Source: Virgibacillus dokdonensis
Lineage (GTDB): Bacteria; Bacillota; Bacilli; Bacillales; Amphibacillaceae
NCBI RefSeq assembly: GCF_900166595.1
Contig: NZ_LT745763.1
Coordinates: 3,878,017 to 3,942,016, forward strand
Length of the DNA: 64,000 nucleotides
Reading direction: 5' to 3'
This document shows positions 8,332-18,007 of this stretch, piece by piece. Numbering within the stretch: the stretch's first letter is position 1; the number at the start of each line of letters is the position of its first letter. A model generated the notes under the pieces. The model was not told where the DNA came from. It was given only the letters and a program-made list of their open reading frames with translations, and did not search any database. Position numbers and translations under genes: made by a program.

Positions 8332-9678
8332 TTATTCATCTCTTCCAAGTAGCTTTTCAATCACATCGACAATTCGCTTCACATATAAATCACATTCTTC
8401 CTTAGTTGGGGATTCAACCATGACACGAACAAGTGGTTCTGTACCTGAAGGACGAACGAGCACGCGACCTTGTGTACCTAGCTCCTGCTCCACCGCATCA
8501 ATTGCTTGCTTTATGTCTGGATGATGCATTGCTTTATCCTTATCTGTTACACGAACATTTTTTAGTACTTGTGGATAAATTTTCATTTCATCGGCAAGTT
8601 CTGACAAAGGCTTGCCTGTCTCTTTCATAACATTGACCAATTGTAGTGCGGATAACATTCCATCTCCGGTTGTATTATAGTCTAGGAAAATAATATGCCC
8701 TGACTGTTCTCCACCAAGGTTGTAACCGCCTTGGCGCATTTCAGCCATCACGTAACGGTCACCAACTTTTGTTTTGTCGCTACGCATTCCATTTGCCTCT
8801 AATGCTTTATAAAAACCAATATTGCTCATTACTGTAGACACAACGGTACTATGACGAAGCACGCCCTTTTCATTCATGTACTTCCCACAAATAAACATGA
8901 TTTGATCGCCGTCAACAAGTTTCCCTCGTTCATCTACAGCAATTAAACGATCACCGTCACCGTCAAAAGCTAAACCAACATCTGCGCCTTTTTCAAGGAC
9001 AAATCCCTGCAACTTTTCTGGATGAGTCGATCCTACTCCATCATTAATATTTAGTCCATCTGGGGAAGAACCGATAGAATAGATATCTGCTTCTAGATCA
9101 GCGAATAAGTGCGTAGCAAGGGCTGAAGTAGCACCATGTGCACAGTCAAAAGCAATTTTTAATCCATCAAATTCATTATCAACCGTATCTTTCAAATAAG
9201 AAAGATACTTTTGTCCACCTTCAAAATAATCATTAACCGTCCCTACTTCTGCACCAATTGGTCTAGGGAGTTCATCCTCACCATCCAAAATGGCTTCAAT
9301 TTCTAATTCCTGATCATCCGTCAATTTAAATCCATCTGGTCCAAAGAATTTAATCCCATTATCTTCTACAGGATTATGAGATGCCGAAATCATAACACCT
9401 GCTTGTGAACTAGTTGCTTTTGTCAAATAAGCAACTCCTGGAGTGGAAATAACACCTAAACGCATTACTTCTGCTCCAATAGATAGCAATCCAGCTACAA
9501 GTGCTCCTTCAAGCATATGACCAGATACACGGGTATCGCGTCCTATTACGATTTTGGCACGTGGTGTTTCTTTCGTTAACACGTAACCTCCAGCTCGTCC
9601 AAGCTTAAAAGCTAACTCTGGTGTAAGATCTTTATTTGCCACTCCTCGTACACCATCTGTTCCAAAATATTTTCCCAT
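8332..9678 (-). CDS. glmM: Phosphoglucosamine mutase GlmM
   Basis: A 448-residue alpha-D-phosphohexomutase that converts glucosamine-6-P to glucosamine-1-P for UDP-GlcNAc and hence peptidoglycan synthesis. The phosphoserine loop is [18 protein letters not shown] (~100), the metal loop is DGDGDR, the sugar-binding loop is GGEQSGH and the phosphate-binding loop is [12 protein letters not shown]. The N-terminus [12 protein letters not shown] and the length are typical. It lies 52 bp downstream of cdaR in the conserved cdaA-cdaR-glmM order, where GlmM is known to bind and damp CdaA in several Firmicutes. Confidence 0.96.
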   Translation of the reverse strand: MGKYFGTDGVRGVANKDLTPELAFKLGRAGGYVLTKETPRAKIVIGRDTRVSGHMLEGALVAGLLSIGAEVMRLGVISTPGVAYLTKATSSQAGVMISASHNPVEDNGIKFFGPDGFKLTDDQELEIEAILDGEDELPRPIGAEVGTVNDYFEGGQKYLSYLKDTVDNEFDGLKIAFDCAHGATSALATHLFADLEADIYSIGSSPDGLNINDGVGSTHPEKLQGFVLEKGADVGLAFDGDGDRLIAVDERGKLVDGDQIMFICGKYMNEKGVLRHSTVVSTVMSNIGFYKALEANGMRSDKTKVGDRYVMAEMRQGGYNLGGEQSGHIIFLDYNTTGDGMLSALQLVNVMKETGKPLSELADEMKIYPQVLKNVRVTDKDKAMHHPDIKQAIDAVEQELGTQGRVLVRPSGTEPLVRVMVESPTKEECDLYVKRIVDVIEKLLGRDE

Positions 9679-9729
9679 GTAATTTCTCTCCTTTTTATCA
9701 ATTCCACCAATTCTTAAATAAAAAGCTAA

Positions 9730-10971
9730 TCACGAAGTTTCATTAATTTCTATGGATGCTTGCTCAAATTCTGGTTCAACCGACAAGCCATCTGGTGATT
9801 CCACATTAATAGAAACGTCATGTGTACCTGGTTCTAAATCTTTAACATCAATAAACACTCGAAAGTCTTCCCGATTTAACTCTGCTATATCTGATTGTTT
9901 TCCTGTAACTGTTAATTTCATCTCTGGATCAGCTGGATTTTTAAATGCCACTTCCAGATCATCTTGTAATCCTTCTATTTCAATTGGTACTTCCTCTAAC
10001 ACCTTTGTCTGTTCCAATTCAACAGTAACTTCAACCTTCTTTCCATTAGAAACAGTTGCACCATCAGGTAATGCTAAGTTTGTTTCTATTGTACCCGATT
10101 TCTTAATGTCCGCTAAATCAATTTCCTCCGTAGAAACTTTTTCTAAATCTTTTAGTATACTGCTTCTCGCAAACACTTCCACTTCCTCTACATTAGCAGA
10201 AATCGTGGATAATGCATACCCCTCAGGAGGCTCGCCAGTTGTCTGGACGCTAACCGGTACTTTTTTACTTGGATTAGTAATGTTTGCTGAAATAACTACA
10301 TTTTCTGGCTCTACATTCACACTCAATTCATTGCCTTGGCTATCGTAGACATTTACAGGAACTTCTCGATTATCAATCGATTCGTCTAAGCCACTTACAT
10401 CGACATAAGCTTTGACAATACCAATTTTTTCAATTACACTTTTGGCACTCGTAATTGTTACCTTCTGCGGACTTACTTCATAATCACCAAGCTCATACCC
10501 ATCTGCCATGTCATCTGTATTTATAAAGTCAACTTTTACTGGAAATTCTTGGGTGGATTTCTCTTCAATCATTACATCTACTCGTTTCGGCTCAATAAAT
10601 ACATCTAGTTTATCAGAAATATCATGTTGAAGCTCTACGGTATGTTCACCAGCCTCCAACTCTTGTAAATCTACCCATACATCAAAATTCCGATTACGTA
10701 GGGTTGGTTGTAAAACAGCTGCTGACCCTTCTAACGTGACAGAAACATACTCTGGAACACCACTAACTACATACTTTTCACTATCAATATCTATATTCAC
10801 GGGAACTTCATCCAGTGTTTCTAAATTTTGCGTCTCATCTCCAGAAGGAAATGTGGAATCGCCATTATTTGGTACACTATTTTGATCAACCGTTACAAAG
10901 ATATAAAAGAAAACGGCAAAAGCTAATGAAACGACACGGACAAACCACTTACTTCGAAACCAACTATCCAT
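9730..10971 (-). CDS. cdaR: CdaA regulatory protein CdaR (YbbR-domain protein)
   Basis: A 413-residue protein with one N-terminal membrane helix (residues ~11-28, VVSLAFAVFFYIFVTV) and an outside part of four repeated beta-rich YbbR domains (each ends in a pattern like V.V.IE). CdaR binds and modulates the diadenylate cyclase CdaA. The start, MDSWFRSKWFVRVVSL, has a GGGAGGG site and overlaps the end of cdaA by 8 bp, so translation is coupled. Acidic residues are frequent, as is common for extracytoplasmic proteins of moderately salt-tolerant Bacillaceae. Confidence 0.93.
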   Translation of the reverse strand: MDSWFRSKWFVRVVSLAFAVFFYIFVTVDQNSVPNNGDSTFPSGDETQNLETLDEVPVNIDIDSEKYVVSGVPEYVSVTLEGSAAVLQPTLRNRNFDVWVDLQELEAGEHTVELQHDISDKLDVFIEPKRVDVMIEEKSTQEFPVKVDFINTDDMADGYELGDYEVSPQKVTITSAKSVIEKIGIVKAYVDVSGLDESIDNREVPVNVYDSQGNELSVNVEPENVVISANITNPSKKVPVSVQTTGEPPEGYALSTISANVEEVEVFARSSILKDLEKVSTEEIDLADIKKSGTIETNLALPDGATVSNGKKVEVTVELEQTKVLEEVPIEIEGLQDDLEVAFKNPADPEMKLTVTGKQSDIAELNREDFRVFIDVKDLEPGTHDVSINVESPDGLSVEPEFEQASIEINETS

Positions 10972-11785
10972 TTTTGTTTGCCCTCCCTTTTTTTGACTTT
11001 TTTTCAGGGGCTTTCAAACTTAATGATAGGTTCTTGTGTAATAAATCTCTTAAGCTTTCCTGACTTAGCTCTCTATGTAGCTCGCCATTTTTCGTGCAAG
11101 ATATATCACCCGTTTCTTCGGATACTACAATGGTTAATGCATCTGTAACCTCACTAATGCCCATTGCAGCACGGTGCCTTGTTCCTAACTCTTTGGAAAT
11201 AAAAGGACTTTCGGACAAAGGCAAGTAGCATGCTGCAGCAATGATTTCGTCACCTTTTAAAATAACAGCACCATCATGCAATGGCGTGTTTGGTGTAAAT
11301 ATATTTGTTAACAGTTGATGTGTTAGTTTTCCATTAATGGGAATACCAGTTTCTGCATAGTCTCCTATTCCTGTTTCACGTTCAATGGTGATCAGCGCAC
11401 CAATTCGTCGTTTAGCCATATAATTACAGGATTGGATAATGGCATCAATATTCTTTTCAATAATTTCTTCTTCCGAGCGAGCACTTCGTCCAAATATATT
11501 GCCACGCCCTAATTGTTCCAATGCCCTACGCAACTCTGGTTGGAATAGAATAATAATAACGATAAGCCCCCAGTCAATCGCCTGGCTTGTAATCCACCGC
11601 ACTGTTTGTAAATCCAAAACAATGCTTAACAACCACACTGCTAGTACCACTGCAATCCCTTTAAGAAGTTGAATAGCCTTCGTACCTCTTATCAGCATGA
11701 TTAATTTATATAAAACATACCAGACGAGAGCGATATCCACGCCTATCCTAAGGAGCTGTATTAGGTCAAATCCCCCATCAAGCAT
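10964..11785 (-). CDS. cdaA: Membrane diadenylate cyclase CdaA
   Basis: CdaA makes cyclic di-AMP from two ATP and so controls potassium uptake, osmolyte transport and wall homeostasis. Three membrane helices fill residues ~10-75. The DAC domain carries the catalytic motifs LHDGAVIL and GTRHRAAMGISE. The ATG at 11785 after GAGGATG gives 273 residues, the same as the B. subtilis protein. A GTG nine bases upstream is less likely. It is first in the cdaA-cdaR-glmM operon. Confidence 0.95.
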   Translation of the reverse strand: MLDGGFDLIQLLRIGVDIALVWYVLYKLIMLIRGTKAIQLLKGIAVVLAVWLLSIVLDLQTVRWITSQAIDWGLIVIIILFQPELRRALEQLGRGNIFGRSARSEEEIIEKNIDAIIQSCNYMAKRRIGALITIERETGIGDYAETGIPINGKLTHQLLTNIFTPNTPLHDGAVILKGDEIIAAACYLPLSESPFISKELGTRHRAAMGISEVTDALTIVVSEETGDISCTKNGELHRELSQESLRDLLHKNLSLSLKAPEKKSKKGRANKNG

Positions 11786-11866
11786 GATGTACACATCCTC
11801 TACAGTATTTTCTTATTGCATGTTATATGCAAGCATATAATATAATGCTTCATTTCATCTAATTTT

Positions 11867-11940
11867 GTTAGAAAAACTTGGCTTGTCGCCAAGTCTTATA
11901 ATATAAACCCTAGACACCTTTATGCTTTCCTATAGTGTAA
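11867..11940 (+). repeat. Dispersed intergenic repeat, copy B
   Basis: A full-looking copy upstream of cdaA. It contains a perfect hairpin ACTTGGC-TTGTC-GCCAAGT (11876-11894), then ATATAAACCCTAGAC and the conserved end TTTCCTATAGTGTAA. A partial echo of the end (TTTCTTATAGTGAAA) follows at about 12016-12031. The rest of the 11786-12175 gap holds only copy J. Confidence 0.7.
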
Positions 11941-12102
11941 AACTCGATTCTATTAGCGAAGTTTTAAGATAAAAAAGGTGTAATTTCCTTCTGCTATAGC
12001 GTTACATTTTACACTTTTCTTATAGTGAAAAATAAGACTATATAGCATTCCTATTGTAACATAAAAGATCCAATAAGATGTAAGATTTTATCAGGACACT
12101 TT

Positions 12103-12175
12103 TAGAAAAACATGTCTATGGATAACCCGAGTCTATATGGCGGAAAAAGCCATCATTTACTATACTTATCGTACA
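12103..12175 (+). repeat. Dispersed intergenic repeat, copy J (divergent)
   Basis: Contains TTAGAAAAACATG, then TATGGCGGAAAAAGCCAT and TTTACTATACTTAT, in the same order and orientation as the other copies but more degenerate. It ends against the rsiW terminator. Confidence 0.4.
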
Positions 12176-12211
12176 ATAAAAAACCTGAATTCGGTTTTCC
12201 GTTTTCAGGTT
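12176..12211 (-). terminator. Terminator of sigW-rsiW
   Basis: The stem AACCTGAA (12182-12189) pairs with TTCAGGTT (12204-12211) and is followed on the minus strand by a run of T. It lies just after the rsiW stop codon. Confidence 0.8.
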
Positions 12212-12221
12212 CATCATCCTT

Positions 12222-12854
12222 TTAAAATGAGAAGATATTTTCGAACAATTCCTTAATGGAATACCACACCCACTCAAACATTTGATCTACATGTTCTATC
12301 TCTCCATTGATTTCACCAACAGAAGCCATCAAGCCATCACCTTCTATCGGTTCTTCAATGAGTTCACCATTAATTAACGTAACATTTCCATCAATCGTCC
12401 CGTTAATAATGAGGTCGCCATTTTTTACGACTAAGTCCCCTTCAACCGTCACATCAGCAGGTACAATTACCGTATCCCCTTGAATAACTAAATTATCCTG
12501 TTTAGAGACACTTAACTGATTATCTTGATTCCATACTGAAAACATACCGCTAATCATAAAAATAAAAAATATCGCTGCCGCAGTTAAAATTGGATGGGCT
12601 TTAAACCATCTTCTATATTTAAATCGCTTCCGCTCTGTCGGAAGGTTATTCATCACATTTGCAGTGAAATTAGCAGGGGCTTTTATTTGTTCTGTGCTTT
12701 GCAAAAGTGTAATCGTACGTTTCAATTCGTGAAAATGTTTTTGACACGCCTCGCAATTCTCCAAATGCGCACTGAGCGCCTGCTCCTGCTCTTTTGTAAT
12801 ATCTCCATCTAAATAACAATGCATCAATTCTACTGCTTCTTTATTACAATTCAA
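12222..12854 (-). CDS. rsiW: Anti-sigma-W factor RsiW
   Basis: About 210 residues. The N-terminus is a zinc-binding anti-sigma domain with the H-x3-C-x2-C pattern ([12 protein letters not shown]). A single membrane helix follows near residues 88-106 ([18 protein letters not shown]). The extracytoplasmic part, about 100 residues, resembles short beta-solenoid/polymer-forming repeats ([20 protein letters not shown]). RsiW holds SigW inactive until sequential proteolysis under envelope stress. A TTG start at 12854 fits the AAAGGAG site better than the GTG nine bases upstream, which lies too close to it. The gene follows sigW by 15 bp. Confidence 0.9.
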   Translation of the reverse strand: MNCNKEAVELMHCYLDGDITKEQEQALSAHLENCEACQKHFHELKRTITLLQSTEQIKAPANFTANVMNNLPTERKRFKYRRWFKAHPILTAAAIFFIFMISGMFSVWNQDNQLSVSKQDNLVIQGDTVIVPADVTVEGDLVVKNGDLIINGTIDGNVTLINGELIEEPIEGDGLMASVGEINGEIEHVDQMFEWVWYSIKELFENIFSF

Positions 12855-12869
12855 GTGAGTCACACTCCT

Positions 12870-13433
12870 TTACACGTGACGAAGCTTTTTCCTTAAGGTT
12901 TCCCTTCCACGATGAATACGGGTTTTTACAGTCCCAAGTGGAATATCCAGAATTTCACTAATTTCCTGGAGGGAAAATTCTTCAATATACCGCAACATTA
13001 TGATACTGCGATACTTCGGAGGAAGCTGTGAAATTTCGTAATGAATATAGCGTTTAAGCTCAATTCCTTCGACTTCTTCTTCTGGTAGTCTCCCCTTATC
13101 GGCTATCTGGGAATACATATTCAATCCTTCCGTTCCTTTTACCTCTGCATCTAGATAATGATCTGGTTTTCGTTTACGAATACGGTCTATCGTTAAATTC
13201 GTTGCAATTCGATATAACCACGTCGAAAATTTCCTTTGATCATCAAAAGAATGGATATTGACATATGCACGAATAAAAGCCTCTTGCGCTATATCTTCCG
13301 CCTCGTGTGCATTACCAAGCATGCGAAAACAGTGCTGGTAGATCCTATTTTGAAAGAATGAGACCACATCTTCAAAAGCGGATTGATCTCCTTTTTTCAC
13401 TTGTTTAATTCTATCTTTAATCATTTCATCCAT
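12870..13433 (-). CDS. sigW: ECF sigma factor SigW
   Basis: A 187-residue ECF sigma factor. Region 2 includes QEAFIRAYVNIHSFDDQRKF and STWLYRIATNL. Region 4 is LPPKYRSIIMLRYIEEFSL with DIPLGTVKTRIHRGRETL as the recognition helix-turn-helix. SigW directs the cell-envelope and antimicrobial-peptide stress regulon. It is followed by rsiW and preceded by an autoregulatory-type promoter. Its ATG has a GCGGAGG site. The neighbour on the other side is rocF, a common arrangement in this group. Confidence 0.95.
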   Translation of the reverse strand: MDEMIKDRIKQVKKGDQSAFEDVVSFFQNRIYQHCFRMLGNAHEAEDIAQEAFIRAYVNIHSFDDQRKFSTWLYRIATNLTIDRIRKRKPDHYLDAEVKGTEGLNMYSQIADKGRLPEEEVEGIELKRYIHYEISQLPPKYRSIIMLRYIEEFSLQEISEILDIPLGTVKTRIHRGRETLRKKLRHV

Positions 13434-13468
13434 ATTGGTACCTCCGCTTTACTATGCGGTAATATTGT

Positions 13469-13495
13469 TACGATTTAACCGATCAATAAGTTTCA
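13469..13495 (-). promoter_or_regulatory. SigW-type autoregulatory promoter
   Basis: On the minus strand TGAAAC (13490-13495) and CGTA (13469-13472) are 17 bp apart, close to the SigW consensus TGAAAC-N16-CGTA. It lies 36 bp upstream of the sigW start, as expected for autoregulation. Confidence 0.7.
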
Positions 13496-13579
13496 AAAAA
13501 AAATAATAAAATGTAAATATTTATGATTGCAAATTTCCGGCTACTATCCTACCATTATACTAGATAGGAGGATAGATTT

Positions 13580-13747
13580 GTGAGTAATTCTAAATTATTG
13601 GAAAGAATTGAAATGAAAAGAGAAAAAATGCTCTCTCTCAGTAACTCGCATGCATTGACCTCTGAAGCAGTAATTAACTCAAGTATTGAATTAGATGCAT
13701 TAATCTTGGAATATGTAACAACAACGAACTACAACAGGAAAAATTAA
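13580..13747 (+). CDS. Spo0E-like sporulation regulatory protein
   Basis: A 55-residue protein starting with GTG behind a perfect AGGAGG site. It is a helical hairpin typical of the Spo0E aspartyl-phosphate phosphatases, with the signature SIELDALILEY (residues 35-45; family S-x-x-LD-x-x-I-x-x-Y). These proteins remove the phosphoryl group from Spo0A~P and restrain sporulation. It stands divergent from sigW and convergent with rocF, with which it shares a bidirectional terminator. Confidence 0.85.
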   Translation: MSNSKLLERIEMKREKMLSLSNSHALTSEAVINSSIELDALILEYVTTTNYNRKN

Positions 13748-13820
13748 CAAAACACGACTACAAAAAAAAATAACACTTCTTCGTACGATTATGAAATTTA
13801 AAAAGAGAGACTATAGGGTA

Positions 13821-13849
13821 AAAAAGACATGAAAAAATCATGTCTTTTT
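13821..13849. terminator. Bidirectional terminator
   Basis: A perfect 12-bp stem AAAAAGACATGA (13821-13832) / TCATGTCTTTTT (13838-13849) with a 5-base loop. It lies between the convergent Spo0E-like and arginase genes and can serve both. Confidence 0.9.
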
Positions 13850-13872
13850 ATTTTAACATATTTTTACAAACT

Positions 13873-14775
13873 TCACTTTAATTTTTCACCAAATAATGAT
13901 CCCATTAAACCGACAGCAAGCGCTGCCGTTTTATTTTTCTCATCTAGAATTGGGTTGACTTCCACAAATTCGGCGGATGTAATGATGCCTGCCTCTGCTA
14001 ACATTTCCATAGCTAAATGGCTTTCGCGATAAGTCATGCCACCGATAACTGGTGTACCTACTCCTGGCGCCTCAGACGGATCAAGACCATCTAAGTCTAC
14101 ACTTACATGCACCCCATCAGTACGAGGACTTAAATAAGCAACCGCTTTCTCAATGACGTTCGACATGCCTATTCGATCTACTTCATGCATAGTATAAACT
14201 TGTATTCCCTTCTCGCGTATTAACTCTCTCTCTCCAGGATCAAGGGAACGAGCTCCAATAATAACAATGTTTTCCGGCTTTACCTTAGGTGAGTACCCTG
14301 CAATCGACGTTAATTGTTCATGACCGAAGCCTAAGCTTACAGCAAGTGGCATTCCATGAATGTTACCTGATGGAGATGTCTCCGTCGTATTCAAATCCCC
14401 ATGCGCATCATACCAAATAACTCCAAGCTGTTCATAATGTTTAGCAATCCCAGCTAAACTTCCAATAGCAATGCTATGGTCACCCCCAAAAACTAACGGA
14501 AAATACCCTTTTTCTATTGTTTGATCAACCATCGTTGCTAATTTTTCATTTGCTTCAACTACTTGAGGTAAATTCTTTAGTTGATAACTTTGTCCGGCTG
14601 CTTGTTTGTCAGGTCGAGTAATACCAATGTCACCATGATCATGTAACGTATACCCCAATGCTTCTAACCTTTGCACCGCTCCAGCATAACGCATTGCACT
14701 CGGCCCCATATCTACCCCACGTCTGCTTTGCCCCAAATCCATCGGAACCCCAATAATTGATATCGTTGATTTCAT
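13873..14775 (-). CDS. rocF: Arginase
   Basis: A 300-residue ureohydrolase that splits arginine into ornithine and urea. The binuclear Mn-binding motifs are all visible: GGDHSIAIGS (~99), DAHGDLN (~125) and SVDLDGLDP (~227). The C-terminus (VEVNPILDEKNKTAALAV) is typical of the RocF clade. It starts at ATG after a GGGAGG site. No roc permease or aminotransferase gene is adjacent, so it is probably a single-gene unit. Confidence 0.95.
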   Translation of the reverse strand: MKSTISIIGVPMDLGQSRRGVDMGPSAMRYAGAVQRLEALGYTLHDHGDIGITRPDKQAAGQSYQLKNLPQVVEANEKLATMVDQTIEKGYFPLVFGGDHSIAIGSLAGIAKHYEQLGVIWYDAHGDLNTTETSPSGNIHGMPLAVSLGFGHEQLTSIAGYSPKVKPENIVIIGARSLDPGERELIREKGIQVYTMHEVDRIGMSNVIEKAVAYLSPRTDGVHVSVDLDGLDPSEAPGVGTPVIGGMTYRESHLAMEMLAEAGIITSAEFVEVNPILDEKNKTAALAVGLMGSLFGEKLK

Positions 14776-14858
14776 GAAAAATGCCTCCCTTCTCCTTTAT
14801 TGTAGACAAACGAAAGGTTATGACTCAACTCAACAAAAAATTGCATATATATGCAAAA

Positions 14859-14904
14859 TTCTTATACTATAAACCTTAAACTTTTATACCTTCCTATAGT
14901 GTAA
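14859..14904 (+). repeat. Dispersed intergenic repeat, copy C (3' half only)
   Basis: Retains the 3' half of the element: TTCTTATACTATAAACCTTA, then ACTTTTATACCTTCCTATAG and TGTAAC. It directly precedes the first copy of the long-hairpin repeat. Confidence 0.55.
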
Positions 14905-14915
14905 CAAAGGAGAAA

Positions 14916-15053
14916 GCGACCGTTTAACAACGTAGCGACTGGAACGAATCAACTAAAGGTTTAGTAATCATGGTGATGCACGAACCAACGATGACTTATC
15001 GTAGAGCATTTCGTGAAGTCGCCTAATTGCTGGGCGATGGAGCCGGATGAGGC
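14916..15053 (+). repeat. Long-hairpin intergenic repeat, copy 1
   Basis: Aligns over about 140 bp with 41967-42112, roughly four-fifths identical by eye, in the same orientation. The two ends pair with each other: GCGAC...GGAACGAA near the start against TTCGTGAAGTCGC near the end. An inner ATGGT/ACCA(A)C pairing can form as well. It lies in the rocF upstream region. No coding frame is conserved between the copies. Confidence 0.65.
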
Positions 15054-15115
15054 TTTATTCGGTTATGTTATAAAACACAAGCCACCAATTTTATGCTTTC
15101 TTATCTTATAACCAA

Positions 15116-15151
15116 ACAACGAGCAACCACATTGTACATGGCTGCTCGTTG
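15116..15151 (-). terminator. Terminator of the ABC importer operon
   Basis: CAACGAGCA pairs with TGCTCGTTG across an inner CCA/TGG extension, followed on the minus strand by TTTGGTT. It lies about 50 bp after the ATPase gene. Confidence 0.65.
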
Positions 15152-15199
15152 CTATTTTATAGTTTATGAAACTTCTTTTCCACTTACATTATTTTTATA

Positions 15200-16246
15200 T
15201 CAACTTTCATCTGAAATCATCGGTATAAGTGCAACTTCCTCACCTACATGATATTGTTCTAGTATTGGAGCATGAGCAATAATTACCTGTCCATTTACTT
15301 CAATGGAGTAATGATATTCTTTGCCTTGAAATTGCTTTGTTTTAATCGTACCCGTTAATTCGTTAGCAATTTTTGGCGATAACTTCAATTGCTCTGGCCT
15401 TAAAATATACATTTGCTCCCTTTTTAACGCTTCTGCTATTCCCCAATCTTTCCAAGTTACCTTTCCTTGCTGTAGCTGAAAGACATCTTTTTTCCATTCA
15501 CCTGTAAATATATTTGCTTTTCCAACAAATTTTGCTACAAAAGGCGTTTCAGGATGATAGTAGATTTCTTCTGGTGTCCCTATTTGTTCTATTTTCCCTT
15601 TATTCATCACAACAATTCGGTCCGCCATCGCTAACGCTTCGCCTTGATCGTGTGTAACGTAAACAATAGAAGCTTTTGTTAAAGCATGAAGACGTTGAAT
15701 TTCACGACGCATATCCATACGTAGCTCGGCATCTAAATTGCTCAGCGGTTCATCCATTAGTAATAACTTAGGTTTGGGGGCAATTGCCCGTGCCAGTGAG
15801 ACACGTTGTTTTTGCCCACCTGATAATTCTCCAGGCATGCGATCGGCAAATTCTTTTAAATTCACAGTTTCTAACACCTCTAAAATACGTTTTTCCTTAG
15901 CAGATGTAACTGCTTGATCAGCAAACCTGTGATGATCAAGCGGAAACGCAATATGCTCCTTCACATTCATGTGCGGCCATAAAGCAAAAGACTGAAAAAC
16001 CATACTCACATTCCGCTTTTCTGGGGCAACCACCTTTTTTGCATTAGCTACTTCTGTACCCGCTAATGAAATTGTGCCATCTGTTGGTGAGTCAAAACCT
16101 GCCAATAATCGCAACAACGTCGTTTTTCCACAACCCGAAGGTCCTAAAATGGCAAGGAATTCCCCATCTTTTATTGATAAGTTAATATGATGAAGTGCTT
16201 GAAAACCATCAAAGCTTTTCTTTAGATTTTTGACTACGGTACTCAT
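15200..16246 (-). CDS. ABC importer ATP-binding protein (FbpC/PotA-like)
   Basis: A 348-residue ATPase of the CUT/iron/spermidine/2-aminoethylphosphonate group. It has Walker A GPSGCGKTT, Q-loop VFQSFALWPHM, signature LSGGQKQRVSLARAI and Walker B LLLMDEPLSNLDA, then a regulatory TOBE domain (residues ~240-348). It overlaps the permease gene by 4 bp and is last in an operon that begins with phosphatase-type genes. Homology alone would suggest ferric iron, but the neighbours argue for a phosphorylated organic substrate (inference). Confidence 0.85.
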   Translation of the reverse strand: MSTVVKNLKKSFDGFQALHHINLSIKDGEFLAILGPSGCGKTTLLRLLAGFDSPTDGTISLAGTEVANAKKVVAPEKRNVSMVFQSFALWPHMNVKEHIAFPLDHHRFADQAVTSAKEKRILEVLETVNLKEFADRMPGELSGGQKQRVSLARAIAPKPKLLLMDEPLSNLDAELRMDMRREIQRLHALTKASIVYVTHDQGEALAMADRIVVMNKGKIEQIGTPEEIYYHPETPFVAKFVGKANIFTGEWKKDVFQLQQGKVTWKDWGIAEALKREQMYILRPEQLKLSPKIANELTGTIKTKQFQGKEYHYSIEVNGQVIIAHAPILEQYHVGEEVALIPMISDES

Positions 16247-17991
16247 TTTCGCTTATCCACCTTTCTGTTCCAGCTATACTGAACAGCAAATAGTAACAAA
16301 TATCCCATAATAATTAGCCCAACAATAATTGTGGAGAAGGCTGTTGCATATAAAGAATATCCAGATTGCTGAAAACTCAAAATCGACACCCCTATCGTCT
16401 CAGATGTAGACGAGTATAATATAGAAGAAACAGTTAATTCTGCTAATGCATTCAGAAATACAAGCAGCGCTCCCCCTAAAACACCTGGAGTAATTAACGG
16501 AATAAGCACCTTTTTCCATTTACCAAATCCATTCGTTCCACTTATTCGCGCAGCTTCTTCCACTTCTATATTTACTTGTTGAAAGGCGGTAACACTACTT
16601 CTAATCTGTAAAATAAGAAACCGCGTCATGTATGCAATATAAAGGATGAGCGCAGAACCATAAATCCCTGGGTTCCAACCAGGTAAAGGCTCCATCCATG
16701 CGAAAATCATCGCTAAGGCTAGTACCATTCCTGGTAATGCGTATGGAATAGTAATAGCTGTTTCCATTATTTTTGTCGTTGCACCTGAATTACGGACGCG
16801 CTTGTAAGCAAATGCAGTGCCAACGACAATCCCTACTACGGCTGTGACACCTGCTAGTTGAATACTATTTATAATAGCCTCCAACGTGGAATTACTGGTT
16901 AAAATATAGGCATAATTTTTCCAAGAAAAATTCTCCCATGCAAAATCCAATCCATAGGCACGCAAAAACGATAGCAGCCCCATTGAAATAAGAGGAAAAA
17001 TACTCGTTACCGCAAAAAACAGCCAAATCACGATCTCTACGATTGGTCGCTTTTTCCCCAAATCATATCTAGGAGAATGATCGACGCTGCTTGTCTCCAC
17101 TTGCTTGGACTTTCGCAAAACAAGCCATTGAAAAAATAATCCTACGACGGCAACAACGCCTAAAATCATGGAAAGAACGGCCGCACGTTGAAATGCGGAA
17201 GTACCAAAGCCGATTACTTGCTGATAAATATATGTAGATAAGACTGGAATATCTGCTGGTGTTCCAAGAAATGCAGGTATACCAAAATTATCTAAACTTC
17301 CTAAAAAAGCAATAAATGAGCCGCCAACAATTCCTGGCAACGCCATGGGAAGAATAATTTTTCTAAAAGCTTTCCACCGGGATGAGCCTGAAATTTGTGC
17401 GGCTAATTCCATTTCTCGTGGTATTTTCCGAAACACATGGACAGAAAACAAATACACTAATGGAAAATGACTAATCGCCATAACAAAAATGATGCCTGAC
17501 ATACTATATAAATCCCACGATATTGCGGGAAGAGATACATAGGTTAACATTCGTTCCATTAATCCACCAGGTCCAAAGAATTGCACCCATGCTAAAGATG
17601 TAATATAGGAAGGTATAATGAAAGGCAAAAACACAAAAAGCTGCACAAGCTTTTTCCAACGAATATTTGTATACGCCACAATCCAAGCAAAAGCTGTTCC
17701 TAAGATAAAAGCAATTGCCGTCGACAGCACTACAATAATCATCGTATTTTGTAAAACTTCCCATGTCCTTGGCTCTCGTAATATATCCTTGTAAAATTGA
17801 AGCGTTATTCCTTGATCAGATGAAAAGCTCTTCCATATTAATCGAACGATAGGAACGATGAAAAAGATAACTACTACGATTAGTCCGATCGTTTTCGTTG
17901 ATAGTTGAAATAGGTTTGTAGGGGACGCTTGGTGCTGCGTTCCCCTATTATTTGTTTGCGACTTTCCTAGCAATCTTCTCAATACAATCAC
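16243..17991 (-). CDS. ABC importer permease, fused two-domain (FbpB/ThiP-like)
   Basis: A 582-residue membrane protein made of two tandem permease halves, each with about six helices and an EAA loop (ELAAQISGSSRWKAFRKIILP near residue 193 and VEEAARISGTNGFGKWKKV near 481). Both halves carry the BPD_transp_1 pattern, so a single polypeptide supplies the whole channel. The annotated GTG start is poorly spaced. TTG at 17982 behind AGGTGA is an alternative. It lies between the disrupted binding-protein gene and the ATPase gene. Confidence 0.85.
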   Translation of the reverse strand: MIVLRRLLGKSQTNNRGTQHQASPTNLFQLSTKTIGLIVVVIFFIVPIVRLIWKSFSSDQGITLQFYKDILREPRTWEVLQNTMIIVVLSTAIAFILGTAFAWIVAYTNIRWKKLVQLFVFLPFIIPSYITSLAWVQFFGPGGLMERMLTYVSLPAISWDLYSMSGIIFVMAISHFPLVYLFSVHVFRKIPREMELAAQISGSSRWKAFRKIILPMALPGIVGGSFIAFLGSLDNFGIPAFLGTPADIPVLSTYIYQQVIGFGTSAFQRAAVLSMILGVVAVVGLFFQWLVLRKSKQVETSSVDHSPRYDLGKKRPIVEIVIWLFFAVTSIFPLISMGLLSFLRAYGLDFAWENFSWKNYAYILTSNSTLEAIINSIQLAGVTAVVGIVVGTAFAYKRVRNSGATTKIMETAITIPYALPGMVLALAMIFAWMEPLPGWNPGIYGSALILYIAYMTRFLILQIRSSVTAFQQVNIEVEEAARISGTNGFGKWKKVLIPLITPGVLGGALLVFLNALAELTVSSILYSSTSETIGVSILSFQQSGYSLYATAFSTIIVGLIIMGYLLLFAVQYSWNRKVDKRK

Positions 17992-18007
17992 CTACAATTG
18001 GATAACC

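Noticed and set aside
9752..10348. 198-codon plus-strand frame
   Set aside because: Antisense to cdaR. It is Ser-rich because of the codon pattern of the real gene, with no plausible start signal.
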